Source: Imbricaverruca yamaguchii
Taxonomy: Eukaryota; Arthropoda; Thecostraca; Neoverrucidae
DNA: 64,000 bases
Assembly (NCBI GenBank): GCA_034440575.1
Contig: JAOTOL010001501.1
Location: forward strand, 1,139,001-1,203,000
Direction: 5' to 3'
Shown here: one piece after another, positions 23,330 through 35,873 of the stretch
How the letters are laid out: every line of letters begins with the position of its first letter
Numbering within the stretch: position 1 is the stretch's first letter
Program-made: the position numbers and the translations under genes
Notes under the pieces: model-generated
What the model saw: the letters and a program-made list of their open reading frames with translations, nothing else
Databases searched by the model: none
What the model was told of the DNA's origin: nothing

Positions 23330-26300
23330 CTCATCTCTTCAGGATGCCAGTGATGTGTCTGTTGATACCAAAGGTTTGGTCCAAATGTACTCCTAAGAAC
23401 TTGAACCTACACACTTGACCTAAGAACTTGAACCTTCTCACTTGTTCGATGGCTTTGCTGTCGATATAAAGAAAGGTTGTCGGTATGGGACAGAGGATGT
23501 TACGACTACGTATGCAGCCATACACAGCACTGTGTACTGGATGCGTAAACCCCTTTTGATGTTGTGTACTAGCCGAATGAGTCTGTGGTTGATTCTTGAC
23601 GCTGGAAGCTGCACTGATATTCGTTGAGCATGTTTGTGTCCCCGATATGTCGGAATCGTCTGCTGACCATTCGTTCCACCAGTTTTCTAGCACATCTAGT
23701 AAGTGGAATAGGCATGAACCCTTTTGGGGTGGAATGATCTTTATGGGGTTTGTTAATGGGGTGATTATACCATGTAGCATCAAATGTGCCATCTGGCTAC
23801 AAATCGTTAATGACAGCTAATAACTAGGTACGTCAGAACATTTATGCTGAGGTGTTTGAAAAACCGGCAACAGGTGTCATTCGGTCCAACTGGCGCGTTT
23901 TCACACGTGCCGATGGCGAGGTTTAATTCGTGCATAGCGAATGTTTGTTTGTAGTTCATGGTGTTGTCCTACTTGAAATATGCACCGGAAGCGAGCACGT
24001 CCAAAGAGTTTACTACGGCGTCGTCGTAGGTGTTGTTACCTGCGACGCTGGCGTGGTGCAATTTAAAGTTGTACACTATTTCTTGTGTGTCTGCAATGTG
24101 CTGTCCTCTCACCGTCAGCTAAGGGAAAGGTCCCGGCGGTGAGCGGGTCAGGTAAAAGCAGCTTCATCAAGCCCAAAATTCTGCCGGTAGTGGTGAAACT
24201 ATTGAATTGTAACGCGAAAGACTGCCAAAAGTGTTGGCGTGCTGTTCAAATTGTATACCGGCAGTGTTCCTGGGACTGTCTGTATGCTGATGTGTGCTTA
24301 GCACACGCATCTTGTGTACTGTTTGTGGGCGCGACGCCGGGAGACGATTGCTCTATGTCATTTCGAGATCTACCATGGTGCTGATGTCTTTTTTAAAGTT
24401 CTTTTTTCCACATGTCGAGACTGAGTCTCGTGTTGCCAAGTTGACGTCCCTGAACATTGCTTCGATTTTGCTGTTCTTTGAATCCGCAAGGTTGAGGTCC
24501 ACCCGATCCTCGATTTTTGTCCAGTCCGCTTATTTTAAGTTCCAAGATGGCCTGCATAATTTGGTGTGGAGTATAGCGCCCGTGCTGAGTCCAATTGTGA
24601 TTGGATAGTGATCGCTCAGCCCATGGCCATGTGAGACTGACCAGTTGAATGGTGTGCCTACTCGTTGGGAGCAGCACCTCAACTTGAAGCAAAATCCGAA
24701 CCTCCTAAGGTCGGGATGTGACAGATGGTGTTCCGACGTTCAGGAGCATTAAGTTGCACTTTGAGATAAACTGGTCAATTTCACGGCCACTAGTGTCCGC
24801 CAGGCTGTTTTCCCAGAAGGGGTGTTTTGCGTTAAGGTCTCCCATAATAAGAAGGACTGGTGGTGGCTGAAGCAGCAAGTCATTCAACTCCTGTGGTGTG
24901 GGAATTGCAGCTGGCGGTGATACGTTTGGTGAGACGACAGTGGATTGGCAATGGGAGATTCTGATACTGACTGTTACGCAGCTCAGAGGATAAATTGACT
25001 TTCCTCGACGATGAGGAATGCTGTTAGCGATGAGTATGGTTGGGCCCATTCACACATTGGACTGTTGATGTCGTCAACATGCCAAGTGTAATCTGAAATA
25101 GTGCTTCAACTAGATGCTCAGTCTCGAAAATGTGTTTCCTGGGGCGCAGCTAGTAATGGCTTTTGTTTTAGGAATTCTGATTTGAACTCTATGAATTTGC
25201 TCGGAATACCATCAGTATTCCACTGGGGGAAGAGATCCATTACCAAACCTGATTAGTGTCTGTTGATGTTCCTGTGCCTGGATGCGCAGGGGGAGAGCGG
25301 GATCCAGCGGATAGTGAGGATGGCGGGTAGTGAGCCTACTGGTAGCCGGGCTCTGGCGATTCGGGCTTTGGCGGATGAATGGGCTGCATGACGACGGGTG
25401 CGTGTTTTGCGCTTGGGAGGCGAGGCAGGTGCGGACGGGATTGAGTTGGCAGGGGTTGTGGATTCGGTTTGAATGGACATTGCACGCATGGTGGGTTCGG
25501 TGTGGATACACTTGGTAGATGTGGTGGGTTCGGTCTGGGTAGAGGAATCGGAAAAGGTTTTGGGAAGGTTTTGGGCGGTGGCGCAGGAGGTGGTGTGAGG
25601 CTCGGTCTGGCAGGGGACGGCGGCCTTGTGCTTGCGGACAGTCTGTGCGGGGCTGAGGGGACCTTGGAATTTGGTCTTGGTTTTGGTCGGCGAATGTTTG
25701 GAACAGGTGCCGGGAATACGGATGAGGGAGTGCTGGAAAGGCGACAGGGTGGTGTGGTGGTCGCTGGCCGGTTGGTGGCATGGTGGCGAAGAGGTAGGGC
25801 CAGGTCCTGTAAGGGATGGTGGCAAGTACCGGGGAGGGAGTGGGTGGCGGACGGGTCTGGGTCTGGGGTGGTGTCGAGGTGGACAGAGGCCGGGTCTAGG
25901 GCGGGGTGGATGTGGGAGGAGGTCGTGTGTGGGGTGAGGTGTGTGTGGGAAGAGGCCGGGTCCGGGTGGGATAGCGTGGGAAGGAGTGGGGCGCGATCAA
26001 AGTACTGTCGAGGATGGGCGGGGTGTTGAGGTCAGAGGTGCGCTTGCTTTCGGAAGTCGGCTGCTGATGGGTTAGTATGACTGGTTGACGCTGGTCTCGG
26101 TGTGGGTCTCTCAGATAAGGAAAGCTCAGCTCCGTAGCTGAGCTGGGCGGTAAGTACGGTTTGGGAGGTGAGAGGGCTGTCGAGTTTTGTGAAGCGGAAA
26201 TGTTGACGTGCTGTGGTGTGTAGCGCGTAGCGCATGCAGTAGTGTTAGTGCAGGGGGAGATACACGTAGCAACACACCTTGTATTGTTGGTCGTGAATGT

Positions 26301-27090
26301 GTACCTGTGGTGGGACCTAGTGTGTGTTGAAGGTCAGTACCATGCTGTTGCGTGTTGGTCTGGTTTCTCGTCTGATGTGGTCTACTTGTGCTGTGTCGTC
26401 AAGGAGGTCTGTTCTGTCGAAAGGTGATGTTGGCAAGTAGGATCCTGTCCAGCTCTGGGGCGAAAATGTAGCCCTGGCTCGTGTTGAATGTGCGGTGCAG
26501 TGTAAACTAACAACGCTGATTGTTGTATGTATTTGCGGCGAGTAACGTGCGCGTTTTGACACTGTTCCTTGTGCGTACGATGATGTGGGTGGTGCGCCGA
26601 GTGATGGTGAAGTGTGGTGTCTTCAGGATGTGACAGTGTCCGTACGAGAGTGAAGGAAGACACCCGTGTGATGGTGTGCTGTGGTTTGGTGTAGGTACCT
26701 ACAAGGTAGGAGCCGTGTGTCGAGTGGGCGTTTGACGCCGGTGTGGATGGTATGCTGTTAGGATCGGGCCAGCCCTACCGGCAAGATGACCCTCCCTACT
26801 GGAAAGTACTATGATGCGTTGCGCCCAGGACTGGGCTTTTGCGATATGGTCCTTGTCCCGGCCGCAATGGCCCAGAACAGTGGGCTCGTCATCGTCAGGT
26901 TTCCTCCGAGGGCCAAGTTTAGCTTGGAGACAGACAGCAGTGGGAGATTTGGTGAGGCTTGATTGCCTTCTCGAGTCACATGTGTGTTGGCCGAAGGTGC
27001 CTTGATCTCTTGCTGCTTTTGTGTCCTCTTGCATCTTGTTGTCTTCTTGCTTCATGTTTTTGGGCTCCTTGGGCTTTTGGTGCTTGCTGG
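23330..27090 (-). mobile_element. Decayed Jockey-like LINE, minus strand (ORF1 remnants, endonuclease, RT pieces)
   Basis: Reading down the minus strand: a Lys/Gln-rich ORF1 start (SKHQKPKEPKNMKQEDNKMQ, about 27065-27000), SLTKSPTAVCLQAKL and TVLGHCGRDKD (26.95-26.85 kb), a long Pro/His-rich stretch (26.6-25.2 kb), then an endonuclease segment with LLIMGDLNAKHPFWENSL (about 24845-24790) and GLSDHYPITIGL (about 24625-24590). These last two hold the GDxN and SDH motifs of apurinic-type LINE endonucleases. Next come MHELNLAI and GPND (about 23935-23880), the RT start, and finally FLYIDSKAIEQVRRFKFLGV (about 23470-23400), the RT C-terminal strand. The RT catalytic core is deleted and frameshifts are frequent. 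It shares all these segments with the plus-strand copy at 30.9-33.7 kb. Confidence 0.7.
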
Positions 27091-27361
27091 CGTTGCTCTC
27101 CCGTGTCGAGCCGCGCGATCACTATTCTAGAAAGCTTCTTACGAAAGGATCTCCTAGGCGAGCCACTCGTCCACCCAGAGGTGGCTAAATATAAGTCAAG
27201 GTCATGACATGAATTGTGCCACAATAGGTCCAGCTGGCGTTGCCCATCGCACCGGTGCGGCCACCGGTGCGACGCAACGGCCTGAGCGTGTCCACCAGTA
27301 TCGAAAGTGGTGTCGGTGTGCCGCCGATGGAGCGAGTCGCCGCGCGTTGACGAGTGACCTG

Positions 27362-27672
27362 CGGTCGCGCCGCGCTCGCCGCCGGCCGAGTCGCGCCGCG
27401 CTCGCCGCCGGCCGAGTCGCGCCGCGCTCGCCGCCGGCCGAGTCGCGCCGCGCTCGCCGCCGGCCGAGTCGCGCCGCGCTCGCCGCCGGCCGAGTCGCGC
27501 CGCGCTCGCCGCCGGCCGAGTCGCGCCGCGCTCGCCGCCGGCCGAGTCGCGCTCGCCGCCGGCCGAGTCGCGCTCGCCGCCGGCCGAGTCGCGCCGCGCT
27601 CGCCGCCGGCCGAGTCGCGCCGCGCTCGCCGCCGGCCGCGCCGCGCTCGCCGCCGGCCGAGTCGCGCCGCAA
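27362..27672. repeat. 26-bp GC-rich minisatellite, ~12 copies
   Basis: The unit is built of CGCCGCGCTCGCCGCCGG and CCGAGTCG. Two copies lack six bases. It lies immediately upstream of the minus-strand LINE. Read on the minus strand it resembles GGCGCGACTCGGCGGCGGCG, found once upstream of the plus-strand LINE (about 30647), so it may be LINE 5' UTR monomers. Confidence 0.95.
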
Positions 27673-28525
27673 CCGCTCATCGTTGCGGAATGCGCGAGTG
27701 CAGACGTATCGGGCGCATGTTACTGGAGCACGCCGGTGCTGGTGTCCCGCACCAGTGTCGGCTCGCAGGTGTCTGCTGATCGCCGCACGGCATGCAACAC
27801 CCGTGTGAATTGATGGTAAGCTGATGGGAGGAATCCCCAGCCGCAGTGTTGCGAAACCGAGCACCAATCACTTGCGGGACACCGACGTCGGCACAGAAGA
27901 GTTCGGCGGTCGGGTGAAAGTGGCAGCCCCAGTTATGATCGTTGCTAAACTGGATGTGCAATGGTGATTGACATTGCTTGCCTGCTGGGCACGGTGACGC
28001 GTGTCAGGCTCGGGCAGTGCATTGCCGATAACTGCACTGATGACCCCTACCGGGTTGTAGCTATGCGGTCATATCAGACTGAGAAAGGAAGGATTCAACA
28101 CCTACGGAAATTTCCGACCCTAGTTCTACCAAGATGTCCACAAGTACGACGATCCATCTTGCTCCATGACTTCTGTTCTAAACGTGTGCCTGTTTACCTA
28201 TGTAGAACATAGTGATCCATATCTTCTGGGTGAAATAGATTGTATGGATTGAGTTGAGATGAAATATTTGTTTCCATGACGCGCCTACAAACGGCTTCAC
28301 GTTCATGATTTCCACACGATATGCCAATGGAATTGATCGATATTTGTTTCTAGCCCAACATCGCATTCAAGTACATACCTCACAACGATAGTGCGAAATT
28401 ATTATGGGGTATGCACAAATAACTCGAGTGCATAATGCAATATGTACCAGGGAACTAATGTTACCGCATCTCCTCATCTAACCTATATTTGCACATCACT
28501 CAAGGGCCCGACCAGTAGTGCCAGA
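27673..28525. other. No gene recognised
   Basis: Unique sequence without splice-bounded frames or repeats. Confidence 0.5.
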
Positions 28526-28529
28526 CTGT

Positions 28530-29170
28530 AAGGCCAAATAAGCTACCACCATGAGACCGCTAGACCGGATCGATCAGACCAATGCCGACCAGACCAGCCC
28601 AGACAGACCAAACCAGGCCAAGTGGGTCAGACCAAACTAAATGACATCAGTCCAGACTAGCCAAAGCGAGACAATACAAGACCAGACTATACCAGACAAA
28701 ATCAGACTAGTTCAAATCAGACAAAATCAGACCGGATCAGATCCGACCAGATGAGGCCAGATCAGACGATATCAGACCAGACCAGACCAGACAATATCAC
28801 ACCAATCCAGACCAGACCAAATCAAACCAAATCAGATCGAATAAGATCAGACCAGATCTGATCAGATCAGACCAAATCAGACTAAACCAGACCACCAGAT
28901 AATATCACACCAGTCCAGACCAGACCAAATCAAACCAAATCAGATCAGACCAGATCAGACTAGATCAAACCAGATCAGACCAGACCAGACTAAGTTAAAC
29001 AAAATCAGACCAGATGCGAGAGCAGATCAGACCAGAGCAGACTAGAACAAACCAGAGGAGATCAGAACAGACCAGAGCAGACCAGAACAGACCAGATCAG
29101 ACCAGTCCAAGCTAGAACAGACCAGATCAGACCAGCAAACTAGACCAGATCAGGCCAGACCTGACCGGCG
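28530..29170. repeat. Degenerate (AGACC)n / (AGATC)n satellite-like tract
   Basis: About 640 bp made of AGACC, AGATC, AAATC and AAACC pentamers with frequent slippage. A longer repeat (ATCACACCA.TCCAGACCAG) occurs twice, near 28797 and 28905. The plus strand is very poor in T. Confidence 0.92.
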
Positions 29171-29425
29171 CAATACCGTCAGCTCGCAGACCGGCCGACC
29201 GAGAGCAGTGGTCGTCACGTCTCACGCCTGCGGCACAGCTACAAGCCAAGAGCGCCGCCTCTTCGCACCCGATCCGCACAGCCGTTACGCGTCACACCAC
29301 GTGACGCGTGACGGCTGCAACCGGCTGTGGACGGACGCCTGCTGGTTTTGGTGTGATGAGCGTACGTCACACAGACAGATAAATATACATACACCACACA
29401 CACACATACACCACACATACCCTAC

Positions 29426-30510
<1,085 letters not shown>

Positions 30511-30580
30511 TATTTACATTGTGTGTCGCCGACAGGTGAGATCGCGCGGCGCGCTGTCGCAATCTGTCCAATCATTTCCA

Positions 30581-30820
30581 CGAGTCACCTGACACGGGCG
30601 GCCGGGCACGCGCCGCCGCTCGCGCCGCTGTCTCTGTGTCGGCCAGCCGGCGCGACTCGGCGGCGGCGGCACGGCCAGCACGCACTCCCCACGGACGGCC
30701 TTTGGCGGCTGATGCGTCTGCCAGCGGCCGGCCGTCACCCGGGACACCGCCTCCGGCACAATCGCCTCGGTGAGGTGGGGTGGGCACGGCCGCGCGCCGA
30801 CCTGCGATGGTCGCTCGCCG
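30581..30820 (-). CDS. Candidate coding exon in a CpG-rich block, unknown product
   Basis: On the minus strand an acceptor-like CGACCATCGCAG is followed by a frame with strong G/C third-position bias (HLTEAIVPEAVSRVTAGRW, then QTHQPPKAVRGECVLAV). It ends at CGTGTCAG/GTGACT, a good donor. Both boundaries would be phase 0. The product is unknown. The alternative is GC-rich 5' DNA of the plus-strand LINE that starts at 30.9 kb, since a GGCGCGACTCGG word here matches the 27.4-27.7 kb array. Transcript evidence would decide. Confidence 0.3.
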
Positions 30821-31361
30821 CCGGATGCTCGGTCATCCGAGATTCCGGCGGTGGCCGATATGAGGCGCACCGCTGACAGTTGGTCACCCACGAGGCCCTG
30901 CCGTGGGCAGGCTCGTCGAGGCGTCGCGCGCCACCACGCTCAAGAGCGACGCCAAGAAGCACACGAAGCTGGAGAAGCCCAAGAAGCGAGAAGAGAAGAA
31001 GAGCAAGAACCAAGAAGACAAGACGAAGGAAGAGAAGCAAGCAACAAGAGCTGCAGGCACCCCCACGAGTACTCCTGCGTCTCGATAAGCAAGCTCACCC
31101 ATACCAAATCCCCAACTTCTCTCTGTCTCCCAGCTAACTTCCCCCACCTCCATCCCCACCCGAGGAAACCTAACGGTTACGAATCAAATGTCCTGGGCCA
31201 TTGCGACCGAGGAAGGGACCGAAGGGGTGTACTGGATGGACGTGGGGTCGTCAGCAGAGTGTGGCGCTGTCTGTCGGGGTGTATTTGGATAAACGTAGTG
31301 GTCGCAGGCATTTGTGGCGGTCTGGAAGGAGCCAAAGGTAGGCCGGTGCCACCAGACACGA

Positions 31362-31631
31362 CTAAAACGTCACGGCGACCCCGTTAGCTTTCGCTGATCG
31401 CCGCGGCGGGAACAGCATGCTAAGTATCGGCAGCTGCGATGAGGCCGGCCGTCGATCTGTGGTGTAGCGCTTCGACGGCTCATGTATCCACTCGGACCAG
31501 CGGCCGGTGATCGCCAGCAGGCGCCGAACGGTCTCCACAGAGCGCTCGTGCTCTCCCAGACGACCGCCCGCTCCTCGCTCCAGTGACCCCCGGTGAAACT
31601 GGTGCGACCGCACTCGACACCTGGAAAAGCG
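31362..31631 (-). CDS. Candidate terminal exon, unknown product
   Basis: A strong acceptor, TGTCGCTTTTCCAG, ends at about 31632 on the minus strand. A G/C-biased frame follows (GRLGEHERSVETVRRLL, AITGRWSEWIHEPSKRY) and runs to a TAG at 31362. The first base would complete a codon opened in phase 2. I do not recognise the protein. It lies in a GC-rich block between two segments of the plus-strand LINE, so it may be antisense LINE sequence or an older exon that the LINE pieces flank. Confidence 0.33.
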   Translation of the reverse strand, partial: RFSRCRVRSHQFHRGSLERGAGGRLGEHERSVETVRRLLAITGRWSEWIHEPSKRYTTDRRPASSQLPILSMLFPPRRSAKANGVAVTF

Positions 31632-32604
31632 ACACCCGGAAAAGCGAATCCGACCGCAGCGGTGGACGCGCTCCGCAACGGTCACGACCACCGTCGCGGG
31701 CGCTATCCAATGCGCGATTCGTGCGCGAGGAGTCGACGACTCTCAGCCGCCGACGCCGAGCGACGCACTGGCCGCGTCACGCGCTGACCGCGGTCACCCG
31801 CGCGCGCCTACAGTGCGGCGACAATGGCCGTCGGCGTGGCGGGAAATAATCAGCACAGGCGGTGCCGTTCGCCAAGTTGAGTGTTTTAAATGCGGTGTTT
31901 GTTCCCGTCGACTGAGGCACGACCGGTAGAGGCGAAAAGGTGTGTCCAGCCTGTCACCTACAAAATGTCGGACACTGCCAGGCTGCCAGGACTGTCAAAG
32001 GGCAATCGCCGCACGGCACCGTCCCCACAAACAACACAAAAGATGCGTGTGCGAAGCACACCTATCATGATACATATAGACAATCTCAAAAACACCGCCG
32101 GTACACAATTTGAGCAGAACGTCAAAACTGTTGACAGTCTTTTGACTCTCAATTCAATAGGTTCACCCCTATCGGAAGAATTTTGGACCCGATGAAGCGT
32201 CGCAACCTGAAACTCCCACCGCCAGGCTCCTTTCCCCAGATGACGGTGAAAGGACAGCACAGTACTGACCCACAAGTTGTGGACCACTAGATATACCAGA
32301 CATGCTACACTACGCCAGCATGTCTGGCAACAATACTGACAGCACAACTATGGTACGCGATCTAGACGCCCTTGCCTCCAAAGCAAATTTGGACTGTAAG
32401 AACACATAAGTCTAACAACAATCATTCACTATGCACGAATTACAGCTTGCCCTTAGCAAGCGTGGAAATACGTCAATTGGGCCGGACGACATCCATTACC
32501 AGTTTTTTTTAACATCTTCGCAAAATCTCTTCAACGTACCTACTGGCGGCCATTCACGATCGGCACCAAAGCAGCACTGTTCTCGTCTCCTGGTGGGAAA
32601 GTGT

Positions 32605-32714
32605 AGTCACTCCATTGTTGGTTGGTTATTGGGGTTTAAGGGCGCATCGACTGCAGAGGTCATGCAACGCCCATGTCACTCCACTCACTCACTCCACTCC
32701 AGTCACTCCATTGT
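32605..32714 (+). mobile_element. Hairpin mini-element, copy 2, inside the LINE, perfect 14-bp target duplication
   Basis: AGTCACTCCATTGT occurs at 32605-32618 and again at 32701-32714. Between them are 82 bp that open TGGTTGGTTATTGGGG, continue with the stem GGGC-GCAT-C-GAC, loop TGCAGAG, GTC-ATGC-AAC-GCCC, and end in a CACTC-rich tail. Insertion into the RT region of a LINE with a target duplication shows that this short sequence was mobile. Confidence 0.85.
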
Positions 32715-33660
32715 CAAAGCCACACAATGATCACTCTACAACCAAAGGTTGAAGGCCCATCTCTCCTACTAGCTGCGCTAGTAATCTGGTCCGGCGCATG
32801 GCCAACACACGATTGAGACATTATCTAGAACACAACGACTTGCTCGACGAATCTCAATGTGGCTTCCAGCGCCAAGAATCAACTACAGACCATCCCATTA
32901 GACTTGTGCACATCAAAAGTGGTCTACGCGTCAAGCGCATAACAATAACTACCTACTTAGACATCAGTACCACATTCGACCGAGGACATAAGTCCACACT
33001 AACGCACAAACTCCACAAGATAGGACTATGCTGACACATGGCACACTTCATTCTCAACTTCCTCAGAGACAGGACCCTTAATGTCCGATGTGGCAGTGTC
33101 AGATCCCACCAAACATCAGGAACAGGGCTTGGCACATGGGAACATGCTTTCACCGAATCTCTTCATCCTCATGATTAGCGACATTCTTTCTGATCATACA
33201 GGCTCTTGATCATTCAAGCATTCACTTGAATACTCACTTTTCGTGGACGACCCAGCAATTTGGACAACAACAAAATTATTCCTAAAAGCTGAAGAATACG
33301 TTGAAGCAGCCCTAGACAACATCGCGAAAGCGGTGTAAATCGCGGGGCTCACCGTCCGTAGAAAAACCGGCTCTTGTTACACATAGTTGTCTCCGAACAC
33401 ACCCATACCAATACTTAACTTCGATGGCAAAGCCATCGAACAGGTGACAAGTTACAAGTTCTCAGGAGTACATTTAGACCCAAAACTTACCTTCGACACA
33501 CACACACACGACCTTCAACTCGAAGCGATGCGAGAAGCGCGTCGACGCACTCCGTGCACTTGCAGACACAGACTGGGACGGGGACGGGAAAATACGGGAA
33601 TCAACTCCTGAAATCAATCATGCAACCACTCTTAGAATACGACAGCTCTAGGCGTACTCC

Positions 33661-34300
33661 TTCTTTTTCTTCGCGTTTATTCCAAATGGTCACCAAATTA
33701 GTAAACTCAAAAAGATGGCCATGTGTTAAAATGAACAAAACTTACAATGGAGTGATACCGTTCCGAAGTTTTGAAAGTGAAAATAGTATGCTGCTGCTGT
33801 GTGTTTTCGTACAAGCGCACGAGGGCCTGCATGATAATGCACACCCATTTGTGGAACGGATGGGTAGGAACGAATCATCGGGAGACGTTGTCAACACCTG
33901 TCAAGTCACTATGAGTATCTTGGTCACATGGGCAAATTTTTATTGTAATTAGTTCCTGAAGATGCAATGGTTTGAGTGCAACAACAGCCATAATGGAAAT
34001 AATCTTGTGTTAGTTTTTATACGGAGGAAATCGTATAATGAAAAACCGCGTGGAAATACGCTCGTTTATTCTCACAACATTCGCCGCATAATCTTAAAGC
34101 CGTCATCCGCAACTAGAACGACCACTGCCCATCCATGGAAAATAGAACGAACAAGTGTCGTGACCTGAGGCCTTTCGACCACTTCGATTGCAGCTCACAC
34201 GATATTCACACCACCGTCACAACGGCTCACCAGTCAGTCACACACTCTGTTGTCGAGCGTCGCGCGCGCCGCTGCCGCACAAGTGAACACGCCTCGCCCT
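33661..34300. other. No gene recognised
   Basis: Unique DNA downstream of the LINE. A plus-strand open frame at 33.55-33.95 kb overlaps the LINE 3' end and has no independent support. Confidence 0.45.
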
Positions 34301-34344
34301 GAGACCGATATCACCGAAGGCCCATGTCACGGCACTAAGGCGAC

Positions 34345-34510
34345 TCAACCAGCGGCCAGAGTGGCACTGGGAGCGGACGGTGCGCCGGAGCCGCCGCCCT
34401 CGTCCCGGCCGGAGTTGTGCATCTCCTTTCGGGCCGGCGGTATGGCGCGCGCCCCAGCTAGCCGCGCCGGAGACGCGACGACCACGATGTCTGGTGGCCG
34501 GACTCGCGAG
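34345..34510 (-). CDS. Candidate terminal coding exon, unknown product
   Basis: The acceptor CTGTGTGCTACCTGGCAG ends at 34511 on the minus strand. The frame that follows has strong G/C third-position bias (RVRPPDIVVVASPARLAG, then ARKEMHNSGRDEGGGSG) and stops at a TGA (34345-34347). It begins with the last base of a codon, so it needs a phase-2 donor, which is what the exon at 44.0-43.0 kb provides. That makes it a possible last exon of the same gene, about 8.5 kb downstream. A plus-strand frame also crosses the block, so the strand is not certain. Confidence 0.4.
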
Positions 34511-35380
34511 CTGCCAGGTAGCACACAGCGGGCGGACAGTAGGAGGCAGCGCACGTGCCGACCAAACACTCGTTCGCACTCGACTCAGCGCATGAGATTA
34601 CAATTACACCGATATCGATATGAAAGGCAGCCGACGCTCGCGGGACGAACAAGCTCAAAGAGTAGCCGACAGTACACTCGCCGCCGCTCCAATAAATAAC
34701 ACATAGTCGGCCGTCCACCAGCCGTCCGACGCCTCCCAGTCTGCACTGGCGGCAGCCACAGCGCGCACCGTCCATCACAGCACCGTGCCAGCGATACCAC
34801 CGCCATCTGTTTGTACGCAGTTTTGGTAAGTTCCGGTTGACACAATTGTCGATAAACGCGGCGCGGACGGGAGGCGCTGTCTTCGCCAAACGGCGGCTAC
34901 TCTGGTTCAGGCTGGCCTGTGTCCGGCTGGACTCGAGAAGAGCTCGTTTCGTTCGTACCTGCCGAGGAATGAAGGTGGGTTAGATTTCGTCCAACTACAG
35001 TTTGATCGCTGCGAACGGGGCTTGCGAGAGGTAGGTGTTCCATACCTAATGCACCTATTTCTTGGTGGCGGTAGGCAGTGTGAGTAGGTAGTGTCAGTAG
35101 TAGTGTAGTTAAGCAGTGTCAATGTGCGTAAAGGTGCCTCTAAACCGAAATTTAATTTCGCTGCTTCAGCGCATCAGCCAAGACACGGTGTATGGTTATT
35201 GACGGTAATGCTATCGACAGAACCGAACGACAGTTGGCGTCACGTTATTCTGCAGACACGTGGCAAGGAAATACACACCGCCGCCGGGGGACACCCGATT
35301 CCGACTACGTACGCACTCTAGGCTGCGCTTGGAGTGGTGGCTGTTTGCTTTGCGGCGCCTCGACTCCATTAGTTCACACA
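34511..35380. other. No gene recognised; CpG-rich to about 34.9 kb
   Basis: CpG-rich DNA on both sides of the candidate exon could mark an island. Nothing else could be supported. Confidence 0.4.
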
Positions 35381-35384
35381 GCGT

Positions 35385-35490
35385 CGCCAATCTCTCACGC
35401 CGATTGGTCGCTGGAGAAGAGCAGCGATTCGAACCCACAGCCTTTCGTTTGATAGACGAGCATTCTACCACTGGACTGGTCGCTCACAGG
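35385..35490 (-). mobile_element. tRNA-derived SINE head, copy 1
   Basis: The minus strand reads CCAGTGGTAGAATGCTCGTC (a box A like that of tRNA-Gly), then GTGGGTTCGAATCG (box B) at the right spacing, followed by a tRNA-unrelated GCGTGAGAGATTGGCGACGC. The last segment recurs in the copy at 42.8 kb, which shows a SINE family rather than a tRNA gene. No acceptor stem pairing was found. Confidence 0.72.
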
Positions 35491-35873
35491 GTAGGTGTGA
35501 CGTCCTTCCCTTGTCGTTGGAGCTGCAGAGCTAATGCTATCATTTTCATTTCAAGGGAAAGCGCGGTGCCTCAGCGTGTCTGCCTTTTAGCGAGATAACA
35601 GAAATACCATAGCACACCGCGAAATACCAATGCATTTTACAAGCACGTTCAGAGAACAATACGGACGTGGGCGGGTTATCTTTTAATGCCTGAGGTAGCA
35701 ATAATCCAAGTTATTTTGAGAAAACTAATACCGATATGGATGCTGCGTGGACGAAATAAGCCTAATAATCATGCCATCGTACCTTCACCATCTACTCCAT
35801 CATTTTCCCACATCACATCACCTGTACACTAACACATGTTCACATATATGATCGTGCAAGTGTTCATTATTAA

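Larger units (their letters stand above)
30905..33660 (+). mobile_element. Decayed Jockey-like LINE, plus strand (ORF1 pieces and reverse transcriptase)
   Basis: It starts with a Lys-rich ORF1 segment (KKHTKLEKPKKREEKKSKNQ, 30955-31015) homologous to the minus-strand copy, then KLTHTKSPTSLCLPANF and VLGHCDRGRD (31.09-31.21 kb). A GC-rich stretch (31.38-31.86 kb) follows. From 31.88 kb come CFKCG and CPACHLQNVGHCQAA, probably gag zinc knuckles. Then KMRVRSTP, MHELQLALSKRGN and IGPDDIHYQFF open the RT; STTDHPIRLVHIK and YLDISTTFDRGHK cover motif A (about 32880-32985); NMLSPNLFI follows the usual GVPQG segment; LFVDDPAIWTTTK replaces the catalytic YADD; GKAIEQVTSYKFSGVHLDPK closes it. Stops and frameshifts abound and the endonuclease is missing. 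An 82-bp hairpin element is inserted at 32.62 kb. Confidence 0.72.

Noticed and set aside
25212..26029. Pro/His-rich or Gly-rich long open frames on both strands
   Set aside because: They are decayed LINE ORF1-side sequence with biased composition, not separate genes.
35385..35490. A functional tRNA gene
   Set aside because: Boxes A and B are present but no acceptor or T-stem closure, and the downstream segment is shared with a second copy, so it is a SINE.
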